A stretch of 33,874 nt of DNA from Nanobdellota archaeon (GTDB lineage Archaea; Nanobdellota; Nanobdellia; Parvarchaeales; Parvarchaeaceae), in the NCBI GenBank assembly GCA_021850635.1, contig JAJZLM010000004.1, positions 1 to 33,874 of the forward strand, written 5' to 3'. This document shows positions 15,206-23,989 of the stretch, one piece after another (position 1 is the first letter of the stretch; every line of letters begins with the position of its first letter). Below the pieces are notes generated by a model, which saw only the letters and a program-made list of their open reading frames with translations, was not told the origin of the DNA and did no database searches. The position numbers and the translations under genes are program-made.

Positions 15206-16053
15206 GCTACACAATTTTAAACAACACTTGTTTGAGAGGTATATACAAAAAGAGAGAGAACTGGTCACACAAAGGTGATTTTGGTAAAATCCTAGTTATA
15301 GGAGGAAGCGAAGAGTATACTGGTTCACCAGCTTTGGTGGCGCTTTCAGCGCTTAGAACAGGAGCAGACACGGCAAAAATATTCACAACGAAGCGTGCGG
15401 CGGACATATGCGCTTCTTTTTCGCCGGAGATTATAACGATACCTTCTAGTGGAAGGTACTTGTCTTATGAAGATATTGACAGAATAAGGGAAAATATTTC
15501 ATGGTCTAATGTTATCGCGTTGGGTAACGGTTTAGGCACAGGTGACGGACAAAAAGAACTTGTAAATGCTCTCCTTAAGGAATCAAGGAAAAAATTTGTT
15601 ATAGACGCTGATGGCCTGAAAATATTGAACAAGGAATTGCTAGATAATAATATGCTATTAACCCCGAATACACATGAATTCGAAGTCCTTTTCGGCTCTA
15701 AACCGTCCAATAATATCGAAGAAAGAGTATCATTAGTTAAAGAAAAAGCACGCCAGTATGGGACTACCATCCTGCTTAAAGGACACGTGGATATTATATC
15801 TAATGGTGAACATTCCTTTATCAATAAAACTAACAGTGTTTACATGACAAAAGCAGGTACCGGCGACGTTTTAGCAGGTATATGTGCGGGAATTATAGGG
15901 CAGGGCAACCGCCTTCTCGAATCTGGATGCGCGGGCGCATTCATAAATGGATATACAGGCAGATACGTTTCTAAGTCAAAAAGAGAATCTATATCTCCGA
16001 TCGATATAATAGACAACATGTATCTTACTATAACCAAATGGCGCTATCAGTGA
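15202..16053 (+). CDS. nnrD: ADP-dependent NAD(P)H-hydrate dehydratase
   Basis: 283 aa, the C-terminal (YjeF_C/ribokinase-fold) half only. It repairs NAD(P)H damaged by hydration, using ADP or ATP. Motifs: HKGDFGKILVIGGSEEYTGSPALVALSALRTGAD near the N-terminus (given here in family order), DADGLKIL, TPNTHEFEVLFG, LLKGHVDII and the catalytic K-A-G-T-G-D with D222. The epimerase half (NnrE) is absent from the window. The ATG overlaps the reductase stop as ATGA, and the end overlaps convergent glyS by 7 bp. Pairing with a reductase makes redox-cofactor upkeep a plausible theme. Confidence 0.93.
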   Translation: MSYTILNNTCLRGIYKKRENWSHKGDFGKILVIGGSEEYTGSPALVALSALRTGADTAKIFTTKRAADICASFSPEIITIPSSGRYLSYEDIDRIRENISWSNVIALGNGLGTGDGQKELVNALLKESRKKFVIDADGLKILNKELLDNNMLLTPNTHEFEVLFGSKPSNNIEERVSLVKEKARQYGTTILLKGHVDIISNGEHSFINKTNSVYMTKAGTGDVLAGICAGIIGQGNRLLESGCAGAFINGYTGRYVSKSKRESISPIDIIDNMYLTITKWRYQ

Positions 16054-17558
16054 GCTTCAAACTTCTCCCTCAGTCTTTTAAAAGAATTGTCTGCACTGAA
16101 CTCTATTAGATTGTCCATATCCTTTACATTGAATCTAAATTGCTCCATGCTGTCTCTATCCCGTAGGGTTACTGTGCCGTCTTTCAGGCTTTGATAATCT
16201 ACTGTTATTGCGATTGGCACGCCTATTTCGTCCGCTTTCCTATACATCTTTCCGATATTACCGGAAACCAACAAGTATAACTCTTTTTTATACCTGGAGC
16301 CGCTGACGTGTTCATTCACAAATTTAACTAATTCGTCCTTCGAAAGCAGCGGGAATACCGCAGCTTTAAACGGTGCGATATGCCCATTTAGAACGAACCA
16401 TCTCCTTTCGCTGTCGTATCTTAGATCATTGTAAAGAAGCATGTAAAATATCCTGTCCGTACCGGCGGATATTTCGAATATTTCTGGTATCTTGTCGCCT
16501 ACCTGTGCTATGTCGCCGCCATATTTCTTATAGACGGACAAGTCATAATTGCTCCTGTAATTGCACGCTATTAGTTCTACCCACTCACTGTCTTTCTTTA
16601 CCTCAACGTCGAAAGATTCCTTTGAATAGAAAGCCTTATCTTCATAGAGTTTTCTTAACCTTATGTCTGACCGCGCAAAACCCAATCTATTAAGGAAATC
16701 AGACACGACAGACACTGCGTATGCGGTAATTTTATTCTCTATAATCTTTTTATTGAGAGCTTCGGATATCATTATCTCTGATATGTTTGAATTAGCTTTA
16801 TCATAGATTGTTACCTTTGTATCCTTGAATTCTGGAAAACTAGAGTCATCGACAAAAAACATCTCTATATCATTCTGGAAAAACTCTCTCTGTCTTATCA
16901 GACTATTTCTCGGGGAAATTTCGTTCCTAAAAGCTTTTCCAACCTGTGCGATTATGAATGGCATGCGTTTCCCATAGAGCGTGAACAGCCTCTTAAAATC
17001 CAAGAATATAGATTGGCACGCCTCTGGTCTTAAATAAGCGTTTACTTCGTTGCCGTCATGTGCCTGTACGCCTACCTCCAAACCGAACATCGACCCAAAT
17101 TTCTTTATTTTTGTCAGGTTCCCACCGCACTTTTGGCATTTTATATTGTATACCTTTATCCAGCTTAGATAATCATCGTCCGACAATCCCTCATAGTTTC
17201 TAGACGGTTCCTTCTCCTCCAAAAGTTTATCTACGCGGTATGCAGACCCACACTTTTCGCATATAACAGCTACGTCGAAGAAGTTGTCCTCGTGTCCAGA
17301 AGCTTGTAGTACTTTTCTTGGCAGTATCACGCTACCTGATATCTCGACTGCATTTATTTCGTATAAAGTATTTCTCCATTCTGACAGGATATTGCTGAAT
17401 ATCTTTAGACCTAAAGGACCGTAATCCCACAGTCCGCTCAAATTTTCCCCGAATATTTCGGAAGAGGGGAAGAACATACCTCTTGATAACGCTACCTTTG
17501 AGAGAACATCGTCCTTGTTTTCTTTTATGTCTTTAGATTTTTGATTCTCATTCTCCAT
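16047..17558 (-). CDS. glyS: Glycyl-tRNA synthetase (archaeal/eukaryotic class II)
   Basis: 503 aa from the ATG at 17558; a TTG at 17570 would add four residues, but a TATA box (17582-17589) is 24-31 bp before the ATG. The enzyme charges tRNA-Gly. Features in order: SGLWDYGPLG, a zinc-ribbon insert with CEKC (100-103) and CQKC, the motif 2 region FRNEISPRNSLIRQREFFQ, and motif 3 EISAGTDRIFYMLL. The anticodon-binding domain follows (HIAPFKAAVFPL ... IPIAITVDYQSLKDGTVTLRDRD, split in the family by a turn). It converges on nnrD with a 7-bp overlap. Confidence 0.95.
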   Translation of the reverse strand: MENENQKSKDIKENKDDVLSKVALSRGMFFPSSEIFGENLSGLWDYGPLGLKIFSNILSEWRNTLYEINAVEISGSVILPRKVLQASGHEDNFFDVAVICEKCGSAYRVDKLLEEKEPSRNYEGLSDDDYLSWIKVYNIKCQKCGGNLTKIKKFGSMFGLEVGVQAHDGNEVNAYLRPEACQSIFLDFKRLFTLYGKRMPFIIAQVGKAFRNEISPRNSLIRQREFFQNDIEMFFVDDSSFPEFKDTKVTIYDKANSNISEIMISEALNKKIIENKITAYAVSVVSDFLNRLGFARSDIRLRKLYEDKAFYSKESFDVEVKKDSEWVELIACNYRSNYDLSVYKKYGGDIAQVGDKIPEIFEISAGTDRIFYMLLYNDLRYDSERRWFVLNGHIAPFKAAVFPLLSKDELVKFVNEHVSGSRYKKELYLLVSGNIGKMYRKADEIGVPIAITVDYQSLKDGTVTLRDRDSMEQFRFNVKDMDNLIEFSADNSFKRLREKFEAH

Positions 17559-17581
17559 AGATAATACCAAATAATTGGTAG

Positions 17582-17589
17582 TATTTATT
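17582..17589 (-). promoter_or_regulatory. TATA box of glyS
   Basis: The plus strand reads TATTTATT (minus AATAAATA), 24-31 bp before the ATG at 17558. It decides between this ATG and the TTG four codons upstream. Confidence 0.55.
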
Positions 17590-17609
17590 GTTGTATAGAT
17601 GGCTAGCGC

Positions 17610-19547
17610 TCATCTTCTTGCTTTACTCTTCCTATGGACTGTCCTTCTATTTTTGCGCTTGATGGACTTATTTTGCGTAACTACTATTTTGATATTTTTG
17701 CCGAGCCTGCCCTTCTTTACCATTTTGAAGAGCTTATATTCGTATATAAACCCGCCTATCGCTATACCTAATACTACCCCGAGCAATAAGTACAGTATAT
17801 ATTCGCTGTTGAAGGGAAGGGTAGTGCTTATCGGCTGAAACAAGGCTGGACTCTGCACAAACGATACATTTGCCAATGAAGCTTCAAAATCTGTATACAC
17901 TCTAGAATAGGATTCGTATTCTATTAGGAGTGGTGTGGATGTATTCGCGAAATTCTCTCCAAACTGATAATAGCTTATCCCTAAGAACGGTGTTACGCCA
18001 GCGCTCTCGGCTCTATCTATGTTCCTTAGAGCAGAGTCAATTATTTCATTAGTTATAACTGGAACAGAGCTATTCAGGACTATGCTGTTTTCCTCTATTA
18101 CTAGTTCAGCAGATGCGATGCTTTCCAGCGAATCGAATATAGAAGAGATGTAATTTCCTTGCTCCTGGCGATACTGAGCCTTGTTGAAAAAATCTTGCAT
18201 GCTTGTTGATGCACCGGATGAAGCGGCATTAGGGTTTAACAGACCCGCATAGTTAATGTACGATGACGCTTTGTAAAGGTAATATTGGCTCAAGTTGTAA
18301 TAAGACGCTTCTGAGAAATTAGAGTCCCCTCTTGGTAGAAGTGAAAGCCAGAATATAGACGATACTCTCTTGACTTCAGATAGCGCATAAAAGTACGCAG
18401 CCGTAGGAATATTCGACTGTGCGCTTGAACTCGCGTTATCTAGAAATGTTGATGCTTGTGCCAACCTGTCTATTGCTATGAACTTGAGGTCCAATGTGCT
18501 CATATTAGTAAGGTAATCTTCAGTCACAGAGTGGTATGTCTGTGATATTGATGCGTTCTCTGATGCTATAAGGCTGTCCATATATGCAACGGGGTCGCTC
18601 TGCGTATTCAATTCCTCGAGCGTTCTCGCATAGATAAGGTCGGTTGCGGACGTGTTTACTATGTAACTAGCTGCAGTGTAATAATTGCCTTGAGAGACCA
18701 AAACTTCTTCTTGTTGCATCGTCGCCAACGCTGAGTTTATAAGACTGTTTATGGACGAGTTCGAGCTAGTCTTGGACGGCAGCGAATCATACACAGTCTG
18801 CTGATACACATTGAATTCTTGGTAGGTATTCTGCATAAGTTTATTGTAAAAAGGGGTGGTTATGTTATAATTCAATTCTGGTGTTATATTGTATCCTGTG
18901 AAATACTGATAAGCCAGATAAAGGGAGTCCACTGGCACAGTAGCCATTCCGTGAGCTGCATCATACTCTATAGCTTGTTGTGTCATATTATCTGAGGACA
19001 ACGGCGGCTCGCCTACAGGGTATAAGAAAAGCGTCATGCCTTGATTTGCAGCTGCTTCACTTTTAGCAGCTACGTCCCCTACCAGACCGATGCTGCCATC
19101 TGGATTCGCTGTGCCGGTCATTGCAACTTTCGGATTAAGAGGGTGTCCTGTTAATATGGACATCGCTGCTACAGCAAAAGCTGCTCCCGCGCTCGGACCG
19201 CTTATCTGAGGCGATTCTGACTGAATGTAATAATAAAAATTGTAATTATCACAGTTTACATTAACTAATTCACACGCAACTAATGCAGATACTACGGCCT
19301 GTGCTTGTGTATCAGTCCCAGTAAGAGGTGTAGAACCAAGAAAAACTTTACCACTACCCTGTGTCACAACCAGAGAAAGTTTGGCAGGTACCCCTATGAC
19401 GGAGCCATTAGGCTGCGTGGATACCCCGAATATGTACAAACTGGTGCTCCCTACCTGCTGTATAGTGGCAGCACCTGAGATATGCAGTCCAAATAATCCT
19501 ATGAATGCTATAGCAAGGATAACGGACACTACAATGTTCTTATACAT
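17610..19547 (-). CDS. Membrane-anchored S16 (Lon-like) serine protease
   Basis: 645 aa. A signal or anchor helix (about 5-24) is followed by a Lon-type proteolytic domain to about residue 190: SGPSAGAAFA carries the catalytic S119 and DVAAKSEAA carries the catalytic K162, the S16 Ser-Lys dyad. No AAA ATPase domain is present, matching the archaeal secreted Lon-like group (COG1750 type). Residues about 200-595 are mostly helical with Asn-X-Ser/Thr sites. A C-terminal TM (about 600-618) leads to a strongly basic tail (KSIKRKNRRTVHRKSKARR). The active domain probably faces outside and processes envelope proteins without ATP. A TATA-like CTTTTAAAC lies about 28 bp before the ATG. Confidence 0.85.
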   Translation of the reverse strand: MYKNIVVSVILAIAFIGLFGLHISGAATIQQVGSTSLYIFGVSTQPNGSVIGVPAKLSLVVTQGSGKVFLGSTPLTGTDTQAQAVVSALVACELVNVNCDNYNFYYYIQSESPQISGPSAGAAFAVAAMSILTGHPLNPKVAMTGTANPDGSIGLVGDVAAKSEAAANQGMTLFLYPVGEPPLSSDNMTQQAIEYDAAHGMATVPVDSLYLAYQYFTGYNITPELNYNITTPFYNKLMQNTYQEFNVYQQTVYDSLPSKTSSNSSINSLINSALATMQQEEVLVSQGNYYTAASYIVNTSATDLIYARTLEELNTQSDPVAYMDSLIASENASISQTYHSVTEDYLTNMSTLDLKFIAIDRLAQASTFLDNASSSAQSNIPTAAYFYALSEVKRVSSIFWLSLLPRGDSNFSEASYYNLSQYYLYKASSYINYAGLLNPNAASSGASTSMQDFFNKAQYRQEQGNYISSIFDSLESIASAELVIEENSIVLNSSVPVITNEIIDSALRNIDRAESAGVTPFLGISYYQFGENFANTSTPLLIEYESYSRVYTDFEASLANVSFVQSPALFQPISTTLPFNSEYILYLLLGVVLGIAIGGFIYEYKLFKMVKKGRLGKNIKIVVTQNKSIKRKNRRTVHRKSKARR

Positions 19548-19592
19548 AGATATTTATCTATATCCGCGCGGTGTTTAAAAGCATTTGCATCT

Positions 19593-19859
19593 TTACTCGA
19601 AATCACTAGACTCTAACTTATTTTTGAAGGATTGCAGAGCACCTATAAGCTCACCCAGTTCGTCGAAACTCAAGGATATACTTGACTTTATCCTTTCTTC
19701 AGATTTACCGTCTTTATCTATGGTATATCCTTTCTTTAGGCTGATAAAAGTTATCTCTTTCTCTCCTTCTTTTCCTCTTGTTAGGTTTATTTTTAGGAAG
19801 TTGTTGGATCCTTGTCGCGTGACCTTTTCAGACGGCTCGTCTAAGTCTTTGAATTCCAT
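19593..19859 (-). CDS. Small conserved-looking protein, unknown
   Basis: 88 aa, charged, no membrane helix. It begins MEFKDLDEP, with beta-like strands (FLKINLTRG, EITFISLKKGYTI, SISLSFDELGEL) and a C-terminal helix (LIGALQSFKNKLESS). The strand-strand-strand-helix order loosely recalls PC4-like single-strand DNA-binding proteins, but I see no decisive motif. It has its own TATA-like box (minus-strand ATTATTTAAG) about 26 bp upstream. Similarity calls are weak. Confidence 0.65.
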   Translation of the reverse strand: MEFKDLDEPSEKVTRQGSNNFLKINLTRGKEGEKEITFISLKKGYTIDKDGKSEERIKSSISLSFDELGELIGALQSFKNKLESSDFE

Positions 19860-19924
19860 GGTAAGTAGACTCCATCACAACTTAAATAATTAACATAACT
19901 CCTAGATTTTAGTAGATTAGTGGT

Positions 19925-20749
19925 TTATTTTTCTAACAAAGTCTTTGCTCTTTCCACATCGTCTTTAGTTTTTATGTGTATCCACTGGCCGTTGTAAACG
20001 TAGCCATACAATACCCCATCCTTCGCTAACATCGGTAACAGATCCTTCCGTATATCCCACGCCATCTCACCAGGCGGGATGTACTTGAATATTGTCTTAT
20101 CAAATAAGAAAATCGAGGTAGGCACCAATTTCGAAGGGATAGGGGAAGGAAGCCTCTCGTATTCTACTATCTTGTTACCTTTTATATCGAGTTTGTCATT
20201 GACTTCTTCTGCATGCATTGCTGACGCTGATACTGCCATCGATGCTATGCTATTGTGGGCAGAATGGAACCTTACCATATCTTTGAGGTCTACGTCAAAG
20301 ACTACGTCTCCTGGCACAAAAAGAGTGGTGGAACCTACATATTGCTTGACTCTTTCAAGAGCGCGCGCGCTGCCCTTCATGACGTTGTCGTCTACGTACT
20401 TGATGTCTGCGCCGTATCCTTCTCCGTTCCTTAAGATTTGAAACACTTCTTTCAGAAGAGAGGTCTGACCAGATATGAGTATGTTCCTAAATCCATTCAT
20501 TCTAAGCTTTGTAACAGTATTTTCTATTATAGTGTTATTCCCTATTTTAATTAGAGGCCTGTACTGGTCAGTCCCGTTCAAAGTAAAGTCTCCGCCGCAC
20601 AATATTATGGCTGTGTGCTGTTTTTCAAAGAATTTTCTAAGTATGTCCTCCACTGCATCGCTTTTGGACCTGTACGTTATATTGTCGACAATGGAGTCTA
20701 ACTTCGCTAGAACGTCTGCTTCTATCGTAAAGGAAGCTCTTGCTTTCAT
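19925..20749 (-). CDS. Ribbon-helix-helix domain fused to a sugar-nucleotidyltransferase-like domain
   Basis: 274 aa. Residues 1-43 (ARASFTIEADVLAKLDSIV ... YRSKSDAVEDILRKFFE) look like a CopG/RHH DNA-binding domain: a short strand, then two helices. Residues 46-274 match the NTP_transferase fold: AIILCGG (47-53), YRPLIKIGNNTIIENTVTKL (63-82), VPGDVVFD (145-152, with D148 a likely metal ligand), PTSIFLFD and QWIHIKTKDDVERA (255-268). The usual GxGTRLxPLT loop is changed to GGDFTLNGTDQYRPL, so activity is not certain. A TATA-like ATTTTAAATACT sits about 26 bp before the ATG, supporting the full fused start. It may link sugar-nucleotide supply to DNA binding; that is inference. Confidence 0.8.
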   Translation of the reverse strand: MKARASFTIEADVLAKLDSIVDNITYRSKSDAVEDILRKFFEKQHTAIILCGGDFTLNGTDQYRPLIKIGNNTIIENTVTKLRMNGFRNILISGQTSLLKEVFQILRNGEGYGADIKYVDDNVMKGSARALERVKQYVGSTTLFVPGDVVFDVDLKDMVRFHSAHNSIASMAVSASAMHAEEVNDKLDIKGNKIVEYERLPSPIPSKLVPTSIFLFDKTIFKYIPPGEMAWDIRKDLLPMLAKDGVLYGYVYNGQWIHIKTKDDVERAKTLLEK

Positions 20750-20761
20750 ATCATTTTTATA

Positions 20762-20969
20762 GAGTCACCGTAGTATTTAAAATAACCGATTTTTATAACT
20801 ACGTTATTAATACTTAATTTTCCCCGCTTTTAAAGCAATGTGGAATCTTGACTGGTTGGGTCTTTGCTATTATATCTTCGTACTTAACTTCTGAAAGACA
20901 TAAGGAACAACCCAAAATCCCATAAAAGCCGGCTGAAAAAAGTCAAATATATTATTATTTGGACAAACT
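20762..20969. other. 208-bp gap with no gene; possible stem-loop
   Basis: No tRNA or convincing ORF is visible on either strand. Two nested arm pairs can be drawn: GGTTG (20854-20858) with CAACC (20908-20912), and GTCTTT (20860-20865) with AAAGAC (20894-20899). A T-rich stretch follows ppiC on the minus strand. The stem is interrupted and could be chance. Confidence 0.3.
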
Positions 20970-21245
20970 TCAATCCGTACGTTTTATTATATGGTACCCA
21001 AACTGTGTTTTTACTGGGGGAGAAACTTCTCCCTTCTTTAAGCTGAAGGCGGCATTTTCGAATTCTTTAACCATCATCCCTCTCCCAAAATAGCCGAGGT
21101 CTCCTCCTCTTCTTCTAGAACCATCCATAGAATATCGCTCCGCTAAACTAGCGAAGCTCTCTCCTTTCTTTAGCCGTTCCTCTACTTCAAGTATAGTTTT
21201 TTGGTTTGGCACTAATATGTGCGAACATCTTATCTTATCTGCCAT
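20970..21245 (-). CDS. ppiC: Parvulin-type peptidyl-prolyl isomerase, single domain
   Basis: 91 aa with no signal peptide, so cytoplasmic. Parvulins catalyse cis-trans isomerisation of proline peptide bonds. Typical features: IRCSHILV at the N-terminus, [15 protein letters not shown], the signature [19 protein letters not shown], a helix [15 protein letters not shown], and FGYHIIK with the second active-site His at the C-terminus. The gene is divergent from the proteasome beta gene, with 139 bp between start codons. The family is patchy in archaea. Confidence 0.93.
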   Translation of the reverse strand: MADKIRCSHILVPNQKTILEVEERLKKGESFASLAERYSMDGSRRRGGDLGYFGRGMMVKEFENAAFSLKKGEVSPPVKTQFGYHIIKRTD

Positions 21246-21354
21246 ACAATAAATGGTAGCGCTAGTAGGTATTTATATTTTAATCGATTTGAACGCGAAG
21301 ACCACTCTCAATATGATCCAACTGTATACAAAAAGCTTTTTATACTATTCAAAG

Positions 21355-21363
21355 TATATAAAT
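21355..21363 (+). promoter_or_regulatory. TATA box of psmB
   Basis: TATATAAAT lies 22-30 bp before the ATG at 21385. It excludes upstream in-frame starts (for example 21253) as part of the mRNA. Confidence 0.6.
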
Positions 21364-21384
21364 AATGATTCTGAAGGATTTATT

Positions 21385-21996
21385 ATGGACGAAATAAAAA
21401 CAGGCACCACGACTATTGGTATGATATACAAAGACGGCGTGGTCCTCGCAGCGGATAAAAAAGTATCTGAGGGAAACATAGCTTTAGCTACGTTCGAAAA
21501 GATAGACAAACTAAGTGACAGCATGGGTATAACTATGGCTGGATCAGTTGCTGATGTCCAGGCTCTTATAAAAATAATGCAATCTGAGATAGCACTCTAT
21601 GAAGTAAGATCTGGCACTAGGATGAAGACGAAGGCCGCAGTAGGACTCTTTGCCACTATACTATTTAACAATAGAATGGGACTGATAGGCAGTGCTTTTA
21701 TAGTTGGAGGGTACGATACAAAACCTGAACTTTATATTCTTGACACTGCAGGTTCGAAAATACCGGACAAATACACGTCGATAGGTAGTGGTAGTGTTAT
21801 ATCACTAGGTGTAATGGAAGCTGAATATAAGGATAACATGACAGAAGAAGAGGCTATAAAGCTTGCACATAAATCTATAGCAGCCTCGACCAGAAGAGAT
21901 GTTTTCACCGGAAACGGGATAGACATAGTGATAGTCGATAAAAAAGGCTACAGAAAACTCACCGAAGCTGATATGAGTAAGATTCTATCCAAGTAA
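21385..21996 (+). CDS. psmB: Proteasome beta subunit
   Basis: 203 aa from the ATG at 21385. An open frame extends to 21253, but the family begins just before a G-T-T cleavage site and a TATA box lies 22-30 bp before this ATG. The short propeptide MDEIKTG is removed to expose the catalytic Thr (residue 8, mature T1 in TTTIGM). Other active-site residues are D24 (AADKK) and K40 (FEKIDKL). GSGSVISLGVME and RRDVFTGNGIDIVIVDK complete the fold. It forms the inner rings of the 20S proteasome; no alpha subunit is in the window. Confidence 0.95.
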   Translation: MDEIKTGTTTIGMIYKDGVVLAADKKVSEGNIALATFEKIDKLSDSMGITMAGSVADVQALIKIMQSEIALYEVRSGTRMKTKAAVGLFATILFNNRMGLIGSAFIVGGYDTKPELYILDTAGSKIPDKYTSIGSGSVISLGVMEAEYKDNMTEEEAIKLAHKSIAASTRRDVFTGNGIDIVIVDKKGYRKLTEADMSKILSK

Positions 21997-22029
21997 CCTT
22001 AAAATTAATCCTGTTTATCGAGAGGTTTT

Positions 22030-23922
22030 ATGACCGACATAAAAAAAGAAATAGAAGAATTAATTGGGGATTCCTCACTTATAGAAGACATAAACTTCGA
22101 AGTATCGAATGTTATAATATACACAAAGAACAAGAACTTCTTTCTTAATAGCTCCGAGCTAATCAAGTCAATAGTCAACAAGGAGAGGAAAAGAGTTGAA
22201 GTCAGGTTGGATCCGTCATTATTAGAGGACGGAGAAGAATCAAAAAAGATTATAAATAAGATAGCTGGCGATGAAGCTGACATAAAAGAGATATGGTTCG
22301 ATAAAGAGAGGAGCACAGTGTCCATAGAAGCCCTTAGACCGGAGGCTATTACGGCCGACAGTAGGCGGCTTATGAACGAAATAAAGGAAAAAACTGGATG
22401 GTCTGTGTCGCTTAGCAGATATCCCATAATAAAATCCGATATTGTAAAAGCTATAAGAGAGATGCTATATGCAAACTCAAAGTTTAGAAGGAAGCTGCTG
22501 AATTCCATAGGGGAAAAGATATACAACTCTAACCTAGAAGTTACCGACAAGTACTGGGTAAGAATCAGCGCGCTAGGAGGATTCAGACATGTGGGAAGGT
22601 CCGCTGTGCTGTTACAGACTCCTTTCAGTTCTGTTCTAATGGATTGTGGGGTCGATGTAAGCAACCAGAGGGAACTTGCTCCTAGAATAGACGCCCCTGA
22701 ATTCGACATATCAAAACTGGACGCTGTAGTAATAACCCACAGCCATCTGGACCATTGCGGCTTTTTGCCGGTGTTATACAAATACGGATATAAAGGACCA
22801 GTTTACTGCACCGCTCCGACTAGGGACGTAATGACGCTTCTTCACTTAGATTACATTTCCCTCGGGAACAAAACCAATTCTAAGCTATTGTTCGATGTAG
22901 CCGACGTAAAAGAAATGTTGAAATACTCTATACCAATAAATTACAAGGAAGTGACGGATATAACTTCAGATATAAGGATAACTCTGCATAATTCTGGGCA
23001 CATCTTAGGTTCTTCGATGATACACGCGAATGTCGGCAACGGCTTTTATAACATAGTATACACTGGAGACTTCAAATATGCAGCCTCAAAAACACTTAAC
23101 CGCGCAGATAATACATTCGAACGGGCAGAAGCAATAATAATGGAGAGCACATACGGTGGCGACAGAGACCAACAGCCATCGCGTGAAGAAGCCGAGCAGT
23201 TCTTCTTAGACATAATAACAAAAACCGTAGCTAAGGGCGGCAAGGTTCTTGTGCCGGTTTTAGGGGTCGGCAGAGCCCAAGAACTAATGTTGCTGATAGA
23301 AGAATGGCAGCGCTATGGTCTGTTGCCTGAAATACCTGTAGTAGTTGATGGAATGTTGTGGGATGTGACAGCTATATACACAGTATATCCTGAGTTCATG
23401 AACACAGAAACCAAAAGAAGGATAGTAGAGCACAACAACAACCCGTTCTTGTCTCCAATATTCAGACACACTGTCAGCGAAGAAGAACGCCAGCAAGTGC
23501 TGTCAGGCGGACCAGCCGTCATACTGGCAACGTCTGGTATGATGAATGGCGGACCGTCGGTTAGCTACTTCGCGAACCTTTGTGAAAGCGACAAAAATGC
23601 AGTGGTCTTAGTTTCATACCAAGGAGCTGGAACGCTTGGAAGAACCCTACAAAACGGAGGCAGAGAAGTAGACATAGAACTAAATGGAAAAGTGAGACAC
23701 TTCTCCGTCAGCTCTTTAATATTCTCGATAGAGGGGTTCTCAGGACACTCAGATCGGGACCAGCTAGAGAGATACATACATGACATGAAGCCAAAGCCAA
23801 GGAAAATCATACTAAACCACGGAGAAGAAAGTAAGATACTAGAATTATCCCATTACCTTAGAAAGAGATTTAGAATAGAGACTGTTGCACCGCATGTTCT
23901 AGATGCTATACGACTTAAGTAG
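22030..23922 (+). CDS. aCPSF1: aCPSF1/FttA, beta-CASP ribonuclease and transcription termination factor
   Basis: 630 aa, the usual length of about 635. It cleaves nascent RNA and terminates archaeal transcription. N-terminal KH-type domains (about 1-145) are followed by a metallo-beta-lactamase core: THSHLDHCG (236-244, metal ligands H237, H239, D241, H242), HNSGHILGSS with the next His, YTGDFKY and MESTYGGDRD. The beta-CASP part (VLVPVLGVGRAQELMLLIEEW, ATSGMMNGGP) follows, and late GFSGHSDRDQL and LNHGEE supply the last His ligands. GAGAGG-like GAGAGGTTTT precedes the ATG and may act as a Shine-Dalgarno. Confidence 0.96.
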   Translation: MTDIKKEIEELIGDSSLIEDINFEVSNVIIYTKNKNFFLNSSELIKSIVNKERKRVEVRLDPSLLEDGEESKKIINKIAGDEADIKEIWFDKERSTVSIEALRPEAITADSRRLMNEIKEKTGWSVSLSRYPIIKSDIVKAIREMLYANSKFRRKLLNSIGEKIYNSNLEVTDKYWVRISALGGFRHVGRSAVLLQTPFSSVLMDCGVDVSNQRELAPRIDAPEFDISKLDAVVITHSHLDHCGFLPVLYKYGYKGPVYCTAPTRDVMTLLHLDYISLGNKTNSKLLFDVADVKEMLKYSIPINYKEVTDITSDIRITLHNSGHILGSSMIHANVGNGFYNIVYTGDFKYAASKTLNRADNTFERAEAIIMESTYGGDRDQQPSREEAEQFFLDIITKTVAKGGKVLVPVLGVGRAQELMLLIEEWQRYGLLPEIPVVVDGMLWDVTAIYTVYPEFMNTETKRRIVEHNNNPFLSPIFRHTVSEEERQQVLSGGPAVILATSGMMNGGPSVSYFANLCESDKNAVVLVSYQGAGTLGRTLQNGGREVDIELNGKVRHFSVSSLIFSIEGFSGHSDRDQLERYIHDMKPKPRKIILNHGEESKILELSHYLRKRFRIETVAPHVLDAIRLK

Positions 23923-23960
23923 TTAAGTGCGCTATAAGCAGAAAACGCGGATAACCTAAG

Positions 23961-23968
23961 TTTTTAAT
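23961..23968 (+). promoter_or_regulatory. TATA-like box before the UPF0200 kinase gene
   Basis: TTTTTAAT lies 22-29 bp before the ATG at 23990, which favours that start over the GTG at 23972 and the ATG at 24011. Confidence 0.45.
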
Positions 23969-23989
23969 CTGGTGGATGCTATTCTGATT

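Noticed and set aside
20838-20894. 18-codon plus-strand frame (MWNLDWLGL...) with a TATA-like stretch upstream
   Set aside because: Too short to support, with no recognisable motif; listed only as part of the gap.
20929-20936. AGCCGGCT palindrome followed by an A-rich stretch
   Set aside because: The palindrome has no loop, so it is a weak hairpin; the T-run alone may end the ppiC transcript, but I do not call a structured terminator.
21253-21384. 44-residue N-terminal extension of the proteasome beta subunit
   Set aside because: The TATA box lies inside it and the family starts just before the G-T-T cleavage site, so the ATG at 21385 is the start.
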